Source of the DNA: Chara braunii
Taxonomy: Eukaryota > Streptophyta > Charophyceae > Charales > Characeae
Assembly (NCBI GenBank): GCA_003427395.1
Contig: BFEA01000003.1
Location: 2,383,968 to 2,428,100 of the forward strand
Length of the DNA stretch: 44,133 nt
Direction: 5' to 3'
In this document: in pieces, positions 40,751 through 44,133 of the stretch
Position numbering within the stretch: the first letter of the stretch is position 1
Layout of the letters: every line of letters begins with the position of its first letter
The notes under the pieces: model-generated
What the model was told of the DNA's origin: nothing
The model's input: only the letters and a program-made list of their open reading frames with translations
The model's database searches: none
Program-made: the position numbers and the translations under genes

Positions 40751-41580
40751 GTCTGGCCTCCCAAACTTATGGAATGCGCCGAACTTAACCATTGAATATA
40801 CACAAAACAGAGAGCACAACTACTTCTCTCTTCTTTGGGCATATGACTAGACCATTCTAGTCGCCCTGAACTGTTCAAGATATCCAAGTTATATATATAC
40901 ATCTTCCATTTGTCTTCTAAGGCTGCATAAAACTGAACTAACTCAAGTTCAGCCTGCCCCAACTTACCATCGATTTACTCTTAATTATACTTTTTTCAAG
41001 TTGTGATAGGCTATAGTCAGACCACCTAAACTTATAGAATGGTCTGATTAGCATGTTCTTAAATAGAGTAATAATAAAATAATAGCCAAGTTATAACCTT
41101 TGGGTTCCAACATGTGCGAGGCTTGGAGTCACACTACCTGAACTTACAGAACAGTCTAACTCTCTGCCTAATTCGTTTCTCTCTGATCCAATATGTGCGT
41201 GACATTGGGCTAGATCACCTAAACTTACAGAACGATTTGTCCTCTGTCAGGTTCATTCTCTCAAAATAAAGCAGGAAGAGACTGAGCCACCTAAACTTAT
41301 AGAATGGCTCAGACCTCCTCGTTCAGAACCAGATAAACAGAGGGAAACCCAAAATAAACAAGGCGACCAAGGCATCTGAACTTACAGAATGCACTTGGTC
41401 CCTGAAAAGTCAACCACAGTCAACCCTCACAAGTCAGAGCAGTCAGACCACCTAAACTTATAGAACAGCCTGACTCTTCATGAGCAATCAACCCCCCTAA
41501 ACTTATAAAAGGGTCTGACGCTCCATACAAACCAAAATAAACAACGCACTGAGTCTCCCCAAACTTATGGGGACTTCCCA
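40751..41580 (+). repeat. Array of nine hairpins with invariant loop and covarying stems
   Basis: A 15-base core CCTAAACTTATAGAA (variants with G, C and A substitutions) occurs nine times at irregular 42-267 base spacing. In most copies the flanks are complementary yet differ between copies: TCAGACCA/TGGTCTGA (41017-41047), CTGAGCCA/TGGCTCAG (41282-41312), GACCAAGGCA/TGCACTTGGTC (41365-41400), AGTCAG/CTGACT (41441-41475), TCCCC/GGGGA (41556-41573). Weaker pairing is seen at 40751, 41126, 41208 and 41488. No coding is supported. Confidence 0.8.
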
Positions 41581-42875
41581 GCCTTAATGACCCAGTCAAA
41601 CCCTCAATCAAAACAATCATCCGTTCTGCCTTCCCCAGATGCAATTCCTTTCAGCAATATGATTTCATACAACAAATAAAGATGAAACTGAGATTGAGCA
41701 GACATTCTTTTACTTAGTCTGATTCAGCGTCCTGAAAGTCAAACAAAAGTCAAAGTAAGGCTGCACACCATATACTCAGTCAGAAATGCAATGGGAAATA
41801 CAGATAGGGGTTATAACTGGGCTTATAGAGGGAAAGCAATGGTTACCTATCAGTTTCGTGCCTCCAGAACTCCTCCTGAGTTCCGGCAGAGCTCCTGCAA
41901 TCGGTGGGATGACTCCCCACAGAGTCTTGACACGGACCTACGGGTTGCAATCCCGCCTGTCGCCTTACTCTCAGAACCAATGGACTAGACTTAGAGTAAG
42001 AAGGGAAGTAGCAAAAACATTTAGTCTCTCAGATCCAAGAGAGGTGCTCTCAGACTCGTAGAAGAGGACCTTGAAACCTTGACTCGCCTGAGGGCCCCGC
42101 AATGGTAGCCAAACTGCGACAGCCAAGCCAGAACTGAGGTCAAGCTGCCAAACTTACCCCTCTGACGGCCTCCCGAATCGTAGCAATAGCCGCCTACTCG
42201 AGCCTGATCACTCCCTCTGCCTTTGTGCTCAACCTCCTAATCAGGAATCAACAGTGGCCATAAAGATACCCCTGCTCCAAGAATAGCATGTCCTTTACTC
42301 GAACACAGCGAAATGCAGCACGTGCAACAACTATATGCAGTAAAGCATACAGCGCTTGGCCCCGTCACCTCATCAGCCGAACAGTAGTCCGTAGTAAGTA
42401 CGACAACTGTTGCAGCAGAAACACAACTGAGGCAATCTGCGACGCACACGACAACTAAGTGACACCTGATGCTGCAGCAACTGGGATGTACGGTGGAGGG
42501 CGGCCCCCTTGAATACACAACACCCACAGTAATCAGGAACAGGCCCAACGCCTGTACGTGATACCACACAGCGTCCCCTTAGTTCCAAGTGCACCGGCCA
42601 CAAACCAATCTACACCTTCGTTTGATCGTGGCATTAACAACCCTGCACAGACCAACGGCCTGAGCCCTTGTGAGATGAGCTAGCGGGACATCGCTACGTC
42701 CCGGCTTCCTGAACTACGAGTGTACTCCCCCTTATTCTCTGTTGAGTATGCACACTCATCACCACCTTCGCCCTTTTCCTTTCTGCAGCTGGCTCAAGCG
42801 GAGGAAGCTTCGGCACCGACACAACAACGACTGTCCCTCAACGAAGCCTGACGCGAGGAAAGGTCCCTGCATAGC
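41581..42875. other. No recognisable gene
   Basis: Non-repetitive sequence. Frames at 41786-42061 (plus) and 42237-42603 (minus) have no recognised domain. AGAACTC/GAGTTC forms a short hairpin near 41868-41883. Confidence 0.55.
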
Positions 42876-43136
42876 TTGTTCAACATCCTGAAGTCTAGGT
42901 TTGCTAACGGAATTAACCAGATAGATCACTTCACCGGCTCGGAAACCGCTGCACCGACTCCAAATGTCAACGAGAGCCTACCTCTTGTCACCACCACACG
43001 TATGCAGAGTCCTTCATCCCACTTGCCGTTCTGCGCCCAGACTGTCTCTCCTCTTCTTTCTCTCTTCCTTCACATACTCACACGCCTGCTGCTACTTCTC
43101 AGTTCGCTAACACACTCTGCTGTTTTGCTTATGCAG

Positions 43137-43302
43137 GCTCGTACACAGTCCTTGGGAGCGAAGACCTCGAGCGGGGAAAAGAGGCCGAAGGGAGGGAACA
43201 AATTCGGAGCGGTCGATGATCAGCAGGATGGAGATTGCAGCCCCACCGAACAAACAGGAAAGAGAAAGAGAGGTGCCATTGGACTAATTAAGTCCGTGGA
43301 GG
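43137..43302 (+). CDS. Possible internal exon, unidentified
   Basis: A long pyrimidine-rich stretch (43000-43130) ends in GTTTTGCTTATGCAG, a strong acceptor-like site. It is followed by an open, charged segment (LGAKTSSGEKRPKGGNKFGA, later GKRKRGAIGLIKSVEVIMDLL) and a GTGATA donor-like site near 43303. No family recognised and no adjoining exons identified. Confidence 0.25.
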
Positions 43303-43448
43303 TGATAATGGATCTTCTACAAAAGTGCGGAAAGATACATCCTCATATTATCTTCGCAAACATCACGCAGTCTCAACGCCTCATCCTGCCAGATCTGCTG
43401 CTCCAATCTCAAGCATGCCTCCACCATCATACTCGCCTCACCCCATGA

Positions 43449-44041
43449 TCCTTACCTAGCCGCTTCCTCCGCCTAATCTCGTTAGGAATCCCACAGGTCC
43501 CTTGGTCTCCAACTCGCCATCTCCACTTTTCTCTCAACACCTCGACGCAGTACCTTACCTCTACAACACTAAAACCAGCCTATAACTTCGAAATCTGACT
43601 CCGCCACTAGATTCAGCATGGCCAAAAACATCAGAAAATAGTTTTTACTTGCCCATTTCTATCTAGAAACGAGTGTGAAATCCTCTTTTCTCCCTCTTTC
43701 GTCATAGCCAGCATCAACCATCTTCCCTCGCACACCACTTCCTACCGACCTCTTTATCTACTAACCTTATCTACTAACTCTGACTCGTGTTATCTCAAGG
43801 CCTCATATTCGATCTTTTCTCCGCCTGATTTCGTCATGAATCGGGCGTGTTTTACCCCCTTTCCATTCTACGTGCACCTGGCGCAGCAAACTGTCCGGAT
43901 TCATTCAAATGTTCACCCCCTTGTCCCCCCCGCTGCTCGTCGTTCTTCCTCTCTACCTCACTCGGTGACACTCCGACTCTTTACACTGCGCTGACTTTCT
44001 CCCCCGCTTGCTAGCGATGTGCCTGCCTGCCTCACCATTCC

Positions 44042-44043
<2 letters not shown>
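43449..44043. other. No recognisable gene
   Basis: Pyrimidine-rich non-coding sequence with no clear open frames. Confidence 0.6.
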
Positions 44044-44078
<35 letters not shown>

Positions 44079-44090
44079 TCTCTCTCTCTT

Positions 44091-44122
<32 letters not shown>

Positions 44123-44133
44123 TCTCTCTCTCT
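44044..44133. repeat. (TC)n microsatellite at the window end
   Basis: TC repeat with occasional CCC and TTT interruptions, continuing past the window edge. Confidence 0.97.

Noticed and set aside
40751-41580. CRISPR interpretation of the conserved 15-mer array
   Set aside because: Spacing is irregular and the conserved part is a loop flanked by complementary arms, not a repeat with unique spacers.

Overview
This is a repeat-saturated nuclear window from a plant-lineage eukaryote. Three things point to a streptophyte alga (a Chara-like charophyte would fit; this is inference). First, there is a trichome-birefringence-like (TBL) wall-polysaccharide acetyltransferase, a plant family. Second, there is a Penelope-like retroelement (PLE) with its GIY-YIG endonuclease ahead of the reverse transcriptase, an arrangement known from the green lineage and unusual in seed plants. 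Third, long CA, GA, AT and TCAA microsatellites are everywhere. There is no bacterial gene organisation. Two assembly gaps (17387-17518 and 29651-30600) lie inside GA/TC microsatellites.

Layout. 1-2990: a 2.9 kb degenerate (TCAA)n array with CA tracts and one decayed hammerhead ribozyme. 3428-3829: the likely terminal exon of a COM1/CtIP/SAE2 DNA end-resection protein. 4020-4071 (minus): a complete type III hammerhead ribozyme. 4200-6630: unidentified gene fragments, one split by a 497-bp MITE with a 9-bp target duplication. 6796-13748: a PLE on the minus strand with terminal direct repeats, a CCHC/coiled-coil ORF, a SAP-like segment, GIY-YIG, reverse transcriptase and a minimal type I hammerhead ribozyme. 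14.0-17.6 kb: tandem repeats, a second MITE of the same family and microsatellites. 17.8-20.87 kb: a broken Ty3/gypsy element carrying a PHD finger between RNase H and integrase. 21.96-23.43 kb (minus): a LINE remnant. 24.05-26.63 kb (minus): a chromovirus reduced to two LTRs plus integrase and chromodomain. 27.3-32.6 kb: minisatellites, TBL-like fragments and fold-back elements. 33.09-33.48 kb (minus): a tRNA-derived SINE. 33848-35914 (minus): the TBL gene, the only clearly intact protein-coding gene. 36.1-37.7 kb: a 0.4-kb direct repeat pair. 39.9-40.5 kb: a 124-bp satellite. 40.75-41.58 kb: an array of nine hairpins with a conserved loop and varying but complementary stems. 42-44 kb: low-information sequence ending in a TC microsatellite.

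There is no operon-like cooperation between genes. The host content appears to be the COM1-type exon (DNA repair) and the TBL gene (cell-wall acetylation). The rest is a palimpsest of retroelements from at least four classes (PLE, Ty3/gypsy, LINE, SINE), DNA-transposon MITEs, ribozymes and satellites. All functional calls come from reading motifs by eye; no database search was run.
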